64,000 bases of DNA from SHZI01 sp964417725 (GTDB lineage Bacteria; Pseudomonadota; Gammaproteobacteria; Steroidobacterales; GCA-2729495). The DNA is taken from assembly GCA_964417725.1 (NCBI GenBank), contig CAYQIV010000013.1, positions 1-64,000 on the forward strand, read 5' to 3'. A program made the position numbers and the translations under genes. Under the pieces are notes generated by a model, which saw nothing but the letters and a program-made list of their open reading frames with translations, had not been told where the DNA came from and ran no database searches. Shown here piece after piece: positions 29,211 through 37,034 of the stretch (position 1 is the first letter of the stretch; the number at the start of each line of letters is the position of its first letter).

Positions 29211-29941
29211 CGGCGTGCCGGCGGCGGTGCGGGCAGGCCGCGGATCTCGGCGATCTGGCGCTCCACCCAGGCCTGGATCTCGGCGTTGACCTCGCGCGGC
29301 TCACGCCCGGCCGGGTCGACCGGTGGGCCGATGCGGAACGTGACCGTGCCGGCGCGCTTGTGCATCCCGCGTCGCGGCCAGAAGTATCCCGCATCGTGCG
29401 CAACCGGCACCAGCACGCACCCTGCACGCTGGGCCAGCAGCACACCGCCGAGGCCGTAGCGCCGCGACTCGCCGGCCGGCATCCGCGTGCCCTCCGGGAA
29501 TACCATCACCCACAGGCCGTCGGCAAGGCGCTTCGTGCCTTGCGTGATCAGTTGTTCCACGGCCTGCCGGCCCGTGCCCCGGGCGATGGCGATGGGCTGC
29601 AGCACGGCCAGTGCCCAGCCGAAGAAAGGTGCCCACATCAGCTCGCGCTTCAGCACCCAGCACTGGCGGGGAAAAATCAGCTGCTGGACGATGGTCTCGT
29701 ACGCCGAGGAATGCTTGAGGAGCACGACGCTGGCCCGGGACGGCACATGCTCCAGCCCCTCGACGCGGTAGCGCAGGCCACACAGCCGCTCGCCGAGCCA
29801 GACCATGCTGCGCGCCCACGTGCGCGCCACGCGATAGCGCGTGGCGTGCCCCAACGGGCTGACCAGCAGCACCGCCAGGCTCCACGGCAGAATGCTGATG
29901 AAAAGAAGTGCGGTGAACAGCACCGAACGGAGAAACGCCAT
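29207..29941 (-). CDS. plsC: 1-acyl-sn-glycerol-3-phosphate acyltransferase (PlsC family)
   Basis: This 244-residue membrane-associated acyltransferase converts lysophosphatidate, or a related lyso-lipid, to the diacyl form. The catalytic HX4E-type motif appears as KHSSAYET and the substrate motif as FPEGTRM. Two hydrophobic N-terminal stretches anchor it. The ATG at 29941 shares one base with the gmhB stop (TGATG), so the two are coupled. The order gyrB // plsC-gmhB-glyS-glyQ is conserved in pseudomonads. Specificity for an ornithine-lipid or lysophospholipid acceptor cannot be excluded. Confidence 0.9.
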
Positions 29942-30507
29942 CACGCCACCTGCTCGGCGCACAAAAGGTCCGCGACCGCCGCCAGGTCGTCACACACGAT
30001 GACACCTTCACCGCGCTGCGCCTCGCTCCGTGCGCCGTTGCCGGTGCGCACCAGGATGGGTCGTGCGCCGACGGCGCGTGCCGCCTCGATGTCGCGCAGC
30101 GAATCGCCGACCACCGGCACGCCGGTCATCGGGCAGCCGAAATGTGCACCGATCTGTTCGAGGAGCCCCGGTCGCGGCTTGCGGCATGCGCAACCCGCAT
30201 CGGGTCGGTGCGGGCAATACCAGACCCCGGCAAGCCGCCCGCCACTCGACTCGATCGCAGCGCGCATGCGTGCATCGATTTCCGCGAGTGCCGCCGGTGT
30301 GATCAGGCCTCTCCCCACGCCTGACTGGTTGCTGGCGATGACCACGCGGTAACCGGCCCGGCACAGGCGGGCGATCGCGGCGAGGCTCCCGGGCAGGGCC
30401 TGCCACTCATCGGCGCACTTGATGAAATCCGCCGAGTCGCGGTTGATGACGCCGTCGCGGTCGAGGACGACCAGCGCGCCGCCTGTGGCCGGTGGCTGCG
30501 TGCTCAC
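29941..30507 (-). CDS. gmhB: D-glycero-beta-D-manno-heptose 1,7-bisphosphate 7-phosphatase
   Basis: This 188-residue HAD phosphatase acts in ADP-heptose synthesis for the LPS core. The nucleophile motif is DRDGVIN (Asp16, Asp18). A GmhB-type zinc-binding loop is seen as CPH...CAC (Cys98, His100, Cys106, Cys108), which separates it from histidinol-phosphate phosphatases. The GTG start at 30507 overlaps the glyS stop by four bases. Confidence 0.93.
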   Translation of the reverse strand: MSTQPPATGGALVVLDRDGVINRDSADFIKCADEWQALPGSLAAIARLCRAGYRVVIASNQSGVGRGLITPAALAEIDARMRAAIESSGGRLAGVWYCPHRPDAGCACRKPRPGLLEQIGAHFGCPMTGVPVVGDSLRDIEAARAVGARPILVRTGNGARSEAQRGEGVIVCDDLAAVADLLCAEQVA

Positions 30508-32609
30508 GCCACCGACAGGCAGGAGAGGTCGGCGATGTCGAGGAACATGTCGTGCATTCCCCGCAGCAACGCCAGCCGGTTGGCGCGCAGGTGCGGGTCG
30601 TCGGCCATGACCAGGACCGCCTCGAAGAACGCGTCGACGGGCGTGCGCAGTGCAGCCAGCCGGCGCAGCGCGGTGGTGTAGTCGCGCGCGGCCAGTGCCG
30701 CGGCGTGGTGGCCGGCTGCGGTCTGGATGGCCTCGTGCAGCGCCCGCTCTTCGCCGTGCTCGAAGCGCACCGGGTCGACCTTCAGCGAGGGCACCTCACC
30801 GGCGCTGCGCAGGATGTTGGTGATGCGCTTGTTGGCAACCGCGAGGCTCTCCGCCTCGGGCAGCAGCGTGAAGGCGTGCACCGCGCGCAGCCGCTGGTGG
30901 AAATCGAGCGGCGAGGCCGGCTGGCGCAGGCGGACGGCCTCGAACATCGCGGCGCTGATCGTGCCGGGCCCGAGCTGCGGCGACAGCCCGTCCAGACACC
31001 AGCCGCGCAGGCGGTCGATGACGAAGGCGTGCAGGTCGCTGGCGATGGCGTCCGGTGCGGGCATGCGCGCCGGCTGCAGGTGGACGGCACGGGCGAGGAG
31101 TGCCGGCAGGTCCACGTCGAGCCCGTTCTCGATGATGATGCGCAGCAGGCCGAGCGCCGCCCGGCGCAGGGCAAAGGGGTCCTTGCCGCCGCCGGGGCGC
31201 TTGCCCAGCGCGAAAATGCCCGCCAGCGTGTCGAGCCGGTCGGCAAGGGCCAGCGCCTGCCCGGCCGGACTTGCCGGCAACCGGTCGCCGGCATGGCGGG
31301 GCAGATACTGCTCGCCGATGGCCGTGGCCACGGCCGGGGGCTCGCCGTCGACGCGCGCCAGATGCCCCCCGACGATGCCCTGCAACTCGGGAAATTCCCC
31401 GACCAGATGGCTCAGCAGGTCAGCCTTGGCGAGTTGTGCGGCGCGCACTGCGGGCACCGCCGGACAGCCGATGGCCGATGCGACCGCTTCCGCCAGTTGT
31501 GCCACCCGTGCGGATTTGTCGGCGAGACTGCCGAGGCCCTTCTGCCAGACCATCGAGGCCAGTGGCGTGCAGCGCGCCTCCAGGGTCGTGCGCTGGTCCT
31601 GCTGCCAGAAAAACTCCGCGTCGCTCAGCCGCGGCAGGACGACGCGTTCGTTGCCCTCGCGCACCTGGTCGGGATCGCGGCTGTCGATGTTGGCCAAGGT
31701 GACGAAATGCGGCAGCAGCCGGCCCCCCGTTCCGCGCAGGGGGAAGTAGCGCTGGTGGCCCTGCAACGTGGCCACCAGGACCTCCTCGGGCAGGGCCAGA
31801 AACCGTTCGGCGAAACGGCCGAGGACCGGCACCGGCCATTCGACCAGTGCGGTGACCTCGTCGAGCAGTGCGTCGTCCTCGACCGGCTGGCCGCCGACGC
31901 GGGCGGCGGCCGTCGCCACGAGTTCGCGGACCCGATCGCGCCGTGCGGCAAAGCCGGTGATGACCTTGCCCTCTTCGAGCAGCACGCGGGCGTAGTCGGC
32001 CGGGCTGCACAGGTCGAACGGGCCAGGGGCATGGAAGCGATGGCCGCGCGTCGTGCGACCGGATTCGACCCCGAGCACGGCGCCCGGCACCACCGACTCG
32101 CCGAGCAGCATCACGACCCAGTGCACCGGCCGCACGAACTCGACCTCACCGGCACCCCAGCGCATGCGTCGTGCCACCGGCAGGGCGGCCAGCGCGGCAT
32201 CGACGATCCCGGGCAGCAACGTGGCCGTCGGCTGGCCGGGCTGCCGGGTGCGATAGCACAGCCATGCGCCCTTCGGCGTCTCATCGCGGTCGAGGTCCTC
32301 GATGCCGACGCCGAGGCCCTCGGCAAAGGCGCTGGCGGCACGTGTCGGCCGGCCTTCGGCGTCGAAGGCCACGCGCAACGGCGGGCCGCGCTTCTCGATG
32401 GCCTGTGCGGGCTGTTCGACGGCAAGCGCCGTCACATGCACCGCGAGCCGGCGCGGCGTGGCATGGGAGACGAGTGCCTTGAAGGCGAGGTCGGCTTCGG
32501 CGAGGCCGCGGCGCACGCCGTCGGCAAACCCCAGCTCGAGGTCGCGCAGCGATTTCGGCGGCAGTTCTTCCGTGCCGATTTCGACAAGAAAATCCGCCCG
32601 GGCACTCAT
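30504..32609 (-). CDS. glyS: Glycyl-tRNA synthetase beta subunit
   Basis: This 701-residue beta subunit of the tetrameric glycyl-tRNA synthetase has tRNA-binding and HD-like domains. It begins MSARADFLVEIGTEELPPKSL, the universal GlyS N-terminus, and contains LGSLADKSARVAQLAEAVA and FALRRAALGLLRI. Its ATG overlaps the glyQ stop by four bases (ATGA). It is of normal length and intact. Confidence 0.96.
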   Translation of the reverse strand: MSARADFLVEIGTEELPPKSLRDLELGFADGVRRGLAEADLAFKALVSHATPRRLAVHVTALAVEQPAQAIEKRGPPLRVAFDAEGRPTRAASAFAEGLGVGIEDLDRDETPKGAWLCYRTRQPGQPTATLLPGIVDAALAALPVARRMRWGAGEVEFVRPVHWVVMLLGESVVPGAVLGVESGRTTRGHRFHAPGPFDLCSPADYARVLLEEGKVITGFAARRDRVRELVATAAARVGGQPVEDDALLDEVTALVEWPVPVLGRFAERFLALPEEVLVATLQGHQRYFPLRGTGGRLLPHFVTLANIDSRDPDQVREGNERVVLPRLSDAEFFWQQDQRTTLEARCTPLASMVWQKGLGSLADKSARVAQLAEAVASAIGCPAVPAVRAAQLAKADLLSHLVGEFPELQGIVGGHLARVDGEPPAVATAIGEQYLPRHAGDRLPASPAGQALALADRLDTLAGIFALGKRPGGGKDPFALRRAALGLLRIIIENGLDVDLPALLARAVHLQPARMPAPDAIASDLHAFVIDRLRGWCLDGLSPQLGPGTISAAMFEAVRLRQPASPLDFHQRLRAVHAFTLLPEAESLAVANKRITNILRSAGEVPSLKVDPVRFEHGEERALHEAIQTAAGHHAAALAARDYTTALRRLAALRTPVDAFFEAVLVMADDPHLRANRLALLRGMHDMFLDIADLSCLSVA

Positions 32610-33606
32610 GGCGCGGCGTTGTCCGGGGCGGGCTGGCACAGCGGGAAGCCGAGTGCAGCACGGCGCTCGTGATACGCGGCAGCGACCGAGCGCGCCATTT
32701 CACGCACGCGCAGGATGTAGCGCTGGCGTTCGTTGACCGAGATCGCGCGGCGTGCATCGAGAAGATTGAAACTGTGCGAAGCCTCGAGCACCTGTTCGTA
32801 GGCCGGCAGCGTCAGGCCGGCCTCGACCAGCGCCCGGCAGGCGGCCTCGGCGTGGTCGAAACGCGGGAACAGCACCGTGGTGTCGGCGTGCTCGAAGTTG
32901 TAGCGGGACATCTCGACTTCGTTCTGATGGAAGACATCGCCATAGGTGACGCGGCCGAAGGGCCCGTCGGTCCAGCACAGGTCGTAGACGCTGTCGACAC
33001 CCTGCAGATACATGGCGATGCGCTCCAGCCCGTAGGTGATCTCGCCGGTCACCGGCCGGCAGTCGAGCCCGCCAACCTGCTGGAAGTAGGTGAACTGGGT
33101 GACTTCCATCCCATTGAGCCACACCTCCCAGCCCAGCCCCCAGGCGCCCAGCGTCGGCGATTCCCAGTTGTCTTCGACGAAGCGGATGTCGTGGACCAGC
33201 GGGTCGATGCCGAGCGCCTCGAGCGACCGCAGGTAGAGGGTCTGGATGTCCGCCGGCGATGGCTTGATGACGACCTGGAACTGGTAGTAGTGCTGCAAGC
33301 GGTTGGGGTTGTCGCCATAGCGCCCGTCGGTGGGCCGCCGGCTGGGCTGCACATAGGCGGCGCGCCCCCCCCCCCGGCCCCGGGGCCCCCCGCACGGGGG
33401 CCGGGGGGAGGGGCCGCGCCCCCACCNNNNNNNNNNGCGGCGCGCCACGGCTCCCGGCCCAAGGCGCCCAGGAAGGTGGCCGGGTGGAAGGTGCCGGCAC
33501 CCATCGGCATGTCGAAGGGCTGGAGCACCACGCAGCCCTGTCGGGCCCAGTATTGCTGTAGCGCAAGGATCAGATCCTGAAAGGTTTTTGGACGATCTTG
33601 CGACAC
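32606..33606 (-). CDS. glyQ: Glycyl-tRNA synthetase alpha subunit, interrupted by an assembly gap
   Basis: This is the catalytic alpha subunit. The N-terminal part (TFQDLILALQQYWARQGCVV ... GALGREPWRA) and the C-terminal part (AYVQPSRRPTDGRYGDNPNR onward) are both normal GlyQ but lie in different frames across 33367-33446. The 10-base word GCGGCGCGCC occurs on both sides of the gap. Collapsing the two copies removes 80 bp and restores the conserved EPWRAAYVQPS without loss of any residue. The break is therefore an assembly artefact. The start is taken as GTG at 33606 (VSQDRPKTF); no clear ribosome binding site supports it. Confidence 0.9.
33357..33446. other. Assembly gap (10 N) with artefactual G/C-only flank inside glyQ
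   Basis: Ten Ns at 33427-33436 are preceded by about 60 bases of almost pure G and C homopolymer runs that match no GlyQ sequence. GCGGCGCGCC is present at 33357-33366 and again at 33437-33446. The extra 80 bp behaves like a scaffolding join of two contigs that actually overlap by ten bases, with a low-quality contig end. Confidence 0.9.
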
Positions 33607-33732
33607 GGGAGGGGCAATCCAGACGCGAGCGGCGCGGCAGTATAGCCCCGATTTTTGCGCAGCCACAGCCGCCCCGGCGTCGGGCACGTCGAGGGCGATT
33701 CGCACCGTTTTCGGGCGGGGACCATTCAGGTT

Positions 33733-33747
33733 GCACCAATATGGTGC
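33733..33747. promoter_or_regulatory. NtrC-binding site upstream of glnA
   Basis: GCACCAATATGGTGC is a perfect dyad of the form GCACC-N5-GGTGC, the known NtrC operator type. It is centred about 72 bp upstream of the sigma-54 -12 element and about 180 bp upstream of glnA, a typical enhancer distance. A weaker half-like sequence lies near 33703-33717. The cognate regulator ntrC is encoded at 37031-38467. Confidence 0.75.
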
Positions 33748-33810
33748 GGGGCTTGTGTCGACCTTCTAAAATTAACCCCTAAAATCATGCCGTTATGATC
33801 CTGCTGGCCT

Positions 33811-33826
33811 TGGCACGTCCTGTGCA
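33811..33826 (+). promoter_or_regulatory. Sigma-54 promoter of glnA
   Basis: TGGCACGTCCTGTGCA matches the -24/-12 consensus TGGCACG-N4-TTGCA in all but one position, with GG at 33812-33813 and GC at 33824-33825 separated by exactly ten bases. It lies 93 bp upstream of the glnA ATG and just downstream of the NtrC operator, together forming the classical nitrogen-regulated promoter. Confidence 0.8.
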
Positions 33827-33918
33827 TTATCGTTGCGCATCGCCGGGCCAGCCCGGACGCACGCCGTGCGGCCCTGGCAAGTCCCTCCCTATCCAGACAC
33901 TCGCACCAGGAGCAGACC

Positions 33919-35328
33919 ATGACAGCCGCCGACGCCATCCGCCTGATCAAAGACGCCGAGGCGCGGTTCGTAGACCTGCGCTTCACCGATACCAAGGGCA
34001 AGGAGCAGCACGTCACCGTACCGGCCAGGGTCGTCGACGAATCCTTCTTCGAGGACGGCAAGATGTTCGACGGTTCGTCGATCGGCGGCTGGAAGGGCAT
34101 CCAGGAATCCGACATGGTGTTGATGCCCGATGCGGCCTCCGCCGTCGTCGACCCCTTCATGGAAGACACCACCGTCATCATCCGCTGCGACGTCTATGAG
34201 CCGTCGACCATGCAGGGCTACGACCGCTGTCCGCGCATGACAGCGCGCCGCGCCGAGGAGTACCTCAGGTCGACGGGCATCGCCGATGCGGCATTCTTCG
34301 GCCCGGAGAACGAATTCTTCATCTTCGACGACGTGCGCTATCGTTGCGCCGTCAACGGTGCCCACTACTCGGTCGACTCCGTCGAGGCAGCGTGGAACTC
34401 CGACAAGGAGCACGAAGGTGGCAACATCGGCCACCGGCCGGGTCTCAAGGGCGGTTATTTCCCCGTGCCGCCGGTCGATTCGCAGCAGGACATCCGCTCG
34501 GCCATGTGCCTGACGCTCGAGGAGATGGGCGTTGAGGTCGAGGTGCACCATCACGAGGTGGCGACCGCCGGCCAGGGCGAGATCGGCGTCAAGTTCGGCA
34601 CGCTGGTGCGCAAGGGCGACGAGGTGCAGATCCTCAAGTATGTCGTCCACAACGTCGCCCACAGCTACGGCAAGACGGCCACCTTCATGCCCAAGCCGCT
34701 GGTCGGCGACAACGGCAGCGGCATGCATGTCCACCAGTCGTTGTCCAAGGGTGGCAAGAATGTCTTCACCGGTGACGGGTACGGTGGCCTGTCCGAAACG
34801 GCGCTCTACTACATCGGCGGCATCCTCAAGCATGCCAGGGCCATCAACGCTTTCACCAACCCCAGCACCAACAGCTACAAGCGTCTGGTGCCGCATTTCG
34901 AGGCGCCGGTGATGCTGGCCTACTCGGCGCGCAACCGCTCGGCCTCGATCCGCATTCCCTTCGTCGCCAGCCCGAAGGCGCGGCGCATCGAGGTGCGCTT
35001 CCCGGACAGCACCGCCAACCCGTACCTGGCGTTCACCGCCATGCTGATGGCCGGCATCGACGGTATCGTCAACAAGATCCACCCCGGCGAGCCGATGGAC
35101 AAGGACCTCTACAGCCTGCCGCCGGAAGAGGAAAAGAAGATCCCGCAGGTTTGCTTCACCCTCGAGCAGGCCCTCAACGCCCTCGACCAGGACCGTGACT
35201 TCCTCAAGGCCGGCGGCGTGTTCAGCGACGACCTGATCGATGCCTACATCGAACTCAAGATGGCCGAGGTCAATCGCGTGCGCATGGCCACCCATCCGAT
35301 GGAGTTCGAGCTGTACTACAGCGTCTGA
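33919..35328 (+). CDS. glnA: Glutamine synthetase type I
   Basis: This 469-residue enzyme makes glutamine from glutamate, ammonia and ATP as a dodecamer. Motifs include the start of the beta-grasp domain, FDGSSIGGWKGIQESDM, the ATP site KPLVGDNGSGMHVHQS and the glutamate-binding NRSASIRIPF. Tyr398 in DLYSLPPEE is the adenylylation site, so it belongs to the GSI-beta group controlled by GlnE. AGGAG precedes the ATG. Transcription is expected from the sigma-54/NtrC promoter upstream, with ntrB-ntrC following after one small gene. Confidence 0.97.
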   Translation: MTAADAIRLIKDAEARFVDLRFTDTKGKEQHVTVPARVVDESFFEDGKMFDGSSIGGWKGIQESDMVLMPDAASAVVDPFMEDTTVIIRCDVYEPSTMQGYDRCPRMTARRAEEYLRSTGIADAAFFGPENEFFIFDDVRYRCAVNGAHYSVDSVEAAWNSDKEHEGGNIGHRPGLKGGYFPVPPVDSQQDIRSAMCLTLEEMGVEVEVHHHEVATAGQGEIGVKFGTLVRKGDEVQILKYVVHNVAHSYGKTATFMPKPLVGDNGSGMHVHQSLSKGGKNVFTGDGYGGLSETALYYIGGILKHARAINAFTNPSTNSYKRLVPHFEAPVMLAYSARNRSASIRIPFVASPKARRIEVRFPDSTANPYLAFTAMLMAGIDGIVNKIHPGEPMDKDLYSLPPEEEKKIPQVCFTLEQALNALDQDRDFLKAGGVFSDDLIDAYIELKMAEVNRVRMATHPMEFELYYSV

Positions 35329-35337
35329 TGGGCGCAG

Positions 35338-35375
35338 GGCCGGCATCCGGCGGCCGTCACGGCCGGATGCTGGCC
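35338..35375 (+). terminator. Hairpin after glnA
   Basis: Two 14-base arms (35338-35351 and 35362-35375) pair with a single mismatch around a 10-base loop, starting nine bases after the glnA stop. There is no T-tract, so it is either a mRNA-stabilising stem, a factor-assisted terminator or an attenuating structure between glnA and the downstream genes. Confidence 0.5.
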
Positions 35376-35406
35376 GCCTGCCGGGGCCTGCGGGTATGCT
35401 AGGCCC

Positions 35407-35967
35407 ATGCACATGCTGTTCCTGCTCGCCGTGCTGGCCCTGGGTGGCGCCGACGTCTATCGCTGGACGGACGCCGATGGTCATGTGCATTACTCGGACC
35501 GGCCCGAGCCGGGTGCTGAACGCCTCGCCATCGACGCGAGCCCGCCGGCGTCCCGGCCGGCCATGCCGGCGCAACGCGGCGCCGGTCGCCTCGCCGCTGC
35601 CGAACCGGCGGCCGGCCCGCGGTACGCCGCGATCGAGATCCAGCAACCGGGCCAGGAAGAGGTGCTGTGGAACATCGAGGGACAGCTGAGCGTCGCGGTG
35701 ACGACCACCCCGCCGCTGGTGGCGGGACACGCGCTGCAGATCTGGCTCGACGGCCGGCTGGCGACGACGCTGGCAGCGGGAGTCACGCGCACCCGGCTCG
35801 ACGAGGTGTATCGCGGCGAGCACCGCCTGGAGGCGGTGGTGGTGACGACCGACGGCACGGTGGTCGGCCGCAGCGCGACGACGACGTTCTACGTGCGCCA
35901 GACGTCCATCGCCAATCCGCAAAATCCCCTGAATCCCCAGCCCGCGCCCCAGGCGCCGGGGCCATAG
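35407..35967 (+). CDS. DUF4124-domain periplasmic protein
   Basis: This 186-residue protein has a short leader (MHMLFLLAVLALGGA) followed at once by DVYRWTDADGHVHYSDRPEPGA, the DUF4124 signature common in proteobacteria. The C-terminal half carries an Ig-like fold pattern (TRLDEVYRGEHRLEAVVVTT) and a Pro/Gln-rich tail. DUF4124 proteins are often encoded between glnA and ntrB in gammaproteobacteria; the function is unknown. The stop lies in the region where ntrB must start. Confidence 0.85.
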   Translation: MHMLFLLAVLALGGADVYRWTDADGHVHYSDRPEPGAERLAIDASPPASRPAMPAQRGAGRLAAAEPAAGPRYAAIEIQQPGQEEVLWNIEGQLSVAVTTTPPLVAGHALQIWLDGRLATTLAAGVTRTRLDEVYRGEHRLEAVVVTTDGTVVGRSATTTFYVRQTSIANPQNPLNPQPAPQAPGP

Positions 35968-37034
35968 CCGCACCATCCGCCACGGAAATCCTCAACAGCC
36001 TGACGACGGCGGTGATCACCGTCGCGGGCACCGACACCATCATCTGGATGAATGCCGGTGCCGAGGACCTGCTCGGCATCAGCGCGCGCCAGGCGTTGGG
36101 CCGCCCGCTCGGTACACAGTTGCCGCAGGTCCAGGCCGTGCTGGCGCTGGTCGAGCGCGCAGCTGCCGACGGCCAGGGGTTTGGCCAGCTCGTCTCGCTG
36201 ATGGTGCCGAACAAGGGCGGGGTGACGCTCGAGCTGGCCTGCCGCGTCACGCCGCTGCGCTCGCTGGCCGGCGAAGTACTCATCGTCGAACTGTTCGATG
36301 CCACCCAGTGGCGACAGGTCGACCGCGAGCACGCATTGATCAGCCAGCATGATGCCAGCCGCCGCATGATCCGCCAGCTGGCCCATGAGATCCGCAATCC
36401 GCTCGGCGGGCTGCGCGGCGCGGCCCAGCTGCTCGAGCGCGAGCTGCCGACGGCAGCGCTGCGGGAATACACGCGCGTCATCATCAGCGAAGCCGACCGG
36501 CTCACGGCGCTGACCGACAACCTGCTGGGGCCGTTGCGCCGGCCACGTTGCGAGCCGGTCAACGTCCACCAGATCGCGGAGCGCGTCATCGCCCTGCTGG
36601 CCAGCGAGTGCGGCGACGCCGTCCACGTCATCCGCGACTACGATCCGAGCCTGCCGCTGCTGCATGCCGATCCCGACCAGCTCATCCAGGCCGTCCTCAA
36701 CCTGGCGCGCAATGCCGTGCAGGCCGTCGGCGCGCGCGGCCACGTCGTGTTCCGCACCCGTGCGTTGTCCGGCTACACCATCGGCGCGACGCGCCATCGC
36801 CTCGTCGCCAGCATCGAGGTCGAAGACGATGGTCCCGGCGTGCCGCCGGAGATCGCCGACTCCCTGTTCTACCCGCTGGTCACCGGTCGTGAAGGGGGTA
36901 CCGGCCTTGGACTGGCGCTGTCACAGGACCTCGTCAGCCGGCACGGCGGCCTGATCGAATACCAGTCACGGCCCGGGCGCACGGTGTTCATGGTGCGCAT
37001 TCCCGTCGATGATGCCAAAGAGGACGGGGCATGA
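35964..37034 (+). CDS. glnL: Nitrogen regulation sensor kinase NtrB, start uncertain
   Basis: This histidine kinase phosphorylates NtrC under nitrogen limitation and dephosphorylates it when bound by PII. It has a PAS domain (TEILNSLTTAVITVAG ... AEDLLGIS), the HisKA box RQLAHEIRNPLGGLRGAAQLL, and the N and G boxes (LNLARNAVQAVG, EDDGPGVPPE, GGTGLGLALS). Homology begins near 35985, but no ATG, GTG or TTG is in frame close to that point: ATA occurs at 35964 (used here), CTG at 36000 and the first GTG at 36012, which would cut into the PAS domain. It overlaps ntrC by four bases. Confidence 0.88.
   Translation: MAAPSATEILNSLTTAVITVAGTDTIIWMNAGAEDLLGISARQALGRPLGTQLPQVQAVLALVERAAADGQGFGQLVSLMVPNKGGVTLELACRVTPLRSLAGEVLIVELFDATQWRQVDREHALISQHDASRRMIRQLAHEIRNPLGGLRGAAQLLERELPTAALREYTRVIISEADRLTALTDNLLGPLRRPRCEPVNVHQIAERVIALLASECGDAVHVIRDYDPSLPLLHADPDQLIQAVLNLARNAVQAVGARGHVVFRTRALSGYTIGATRHRLVASIEVEDDGPGVPPEIADSLFYPLVTGREGGTGLGLALSQDLVSRHGGLIEYQSRPGRTVFMVRIPVDDAKEDGA

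Noticed and set aside
30492..32672. 726-codon frame antisense to glyS
   Set aside because: Shadow of glyS: no recognisable domain, and glyS is strongly conserved on the other strand.
33361..33426. G/C homopolymer-rich stretch as a possible regulatory or structural repeat
   Set aside because: It lies inside glyQ next to Ns and is absent from any consistent reading of the gene; it looks like a contig-end error.
33437..33739. N-terminal extension of glyQ in the frame bridging the N gap
   Set aside because: That frame upstream of the gap is not GlyQ; the true N-terminus is in another frame because of the 80-bp artefact.
33889..35976. Long frame antisense to glnA and the DUF4124 gene
   Set aside because: glnA is unmistakable with its own promoter; the antisense frame is GC-bias noise.
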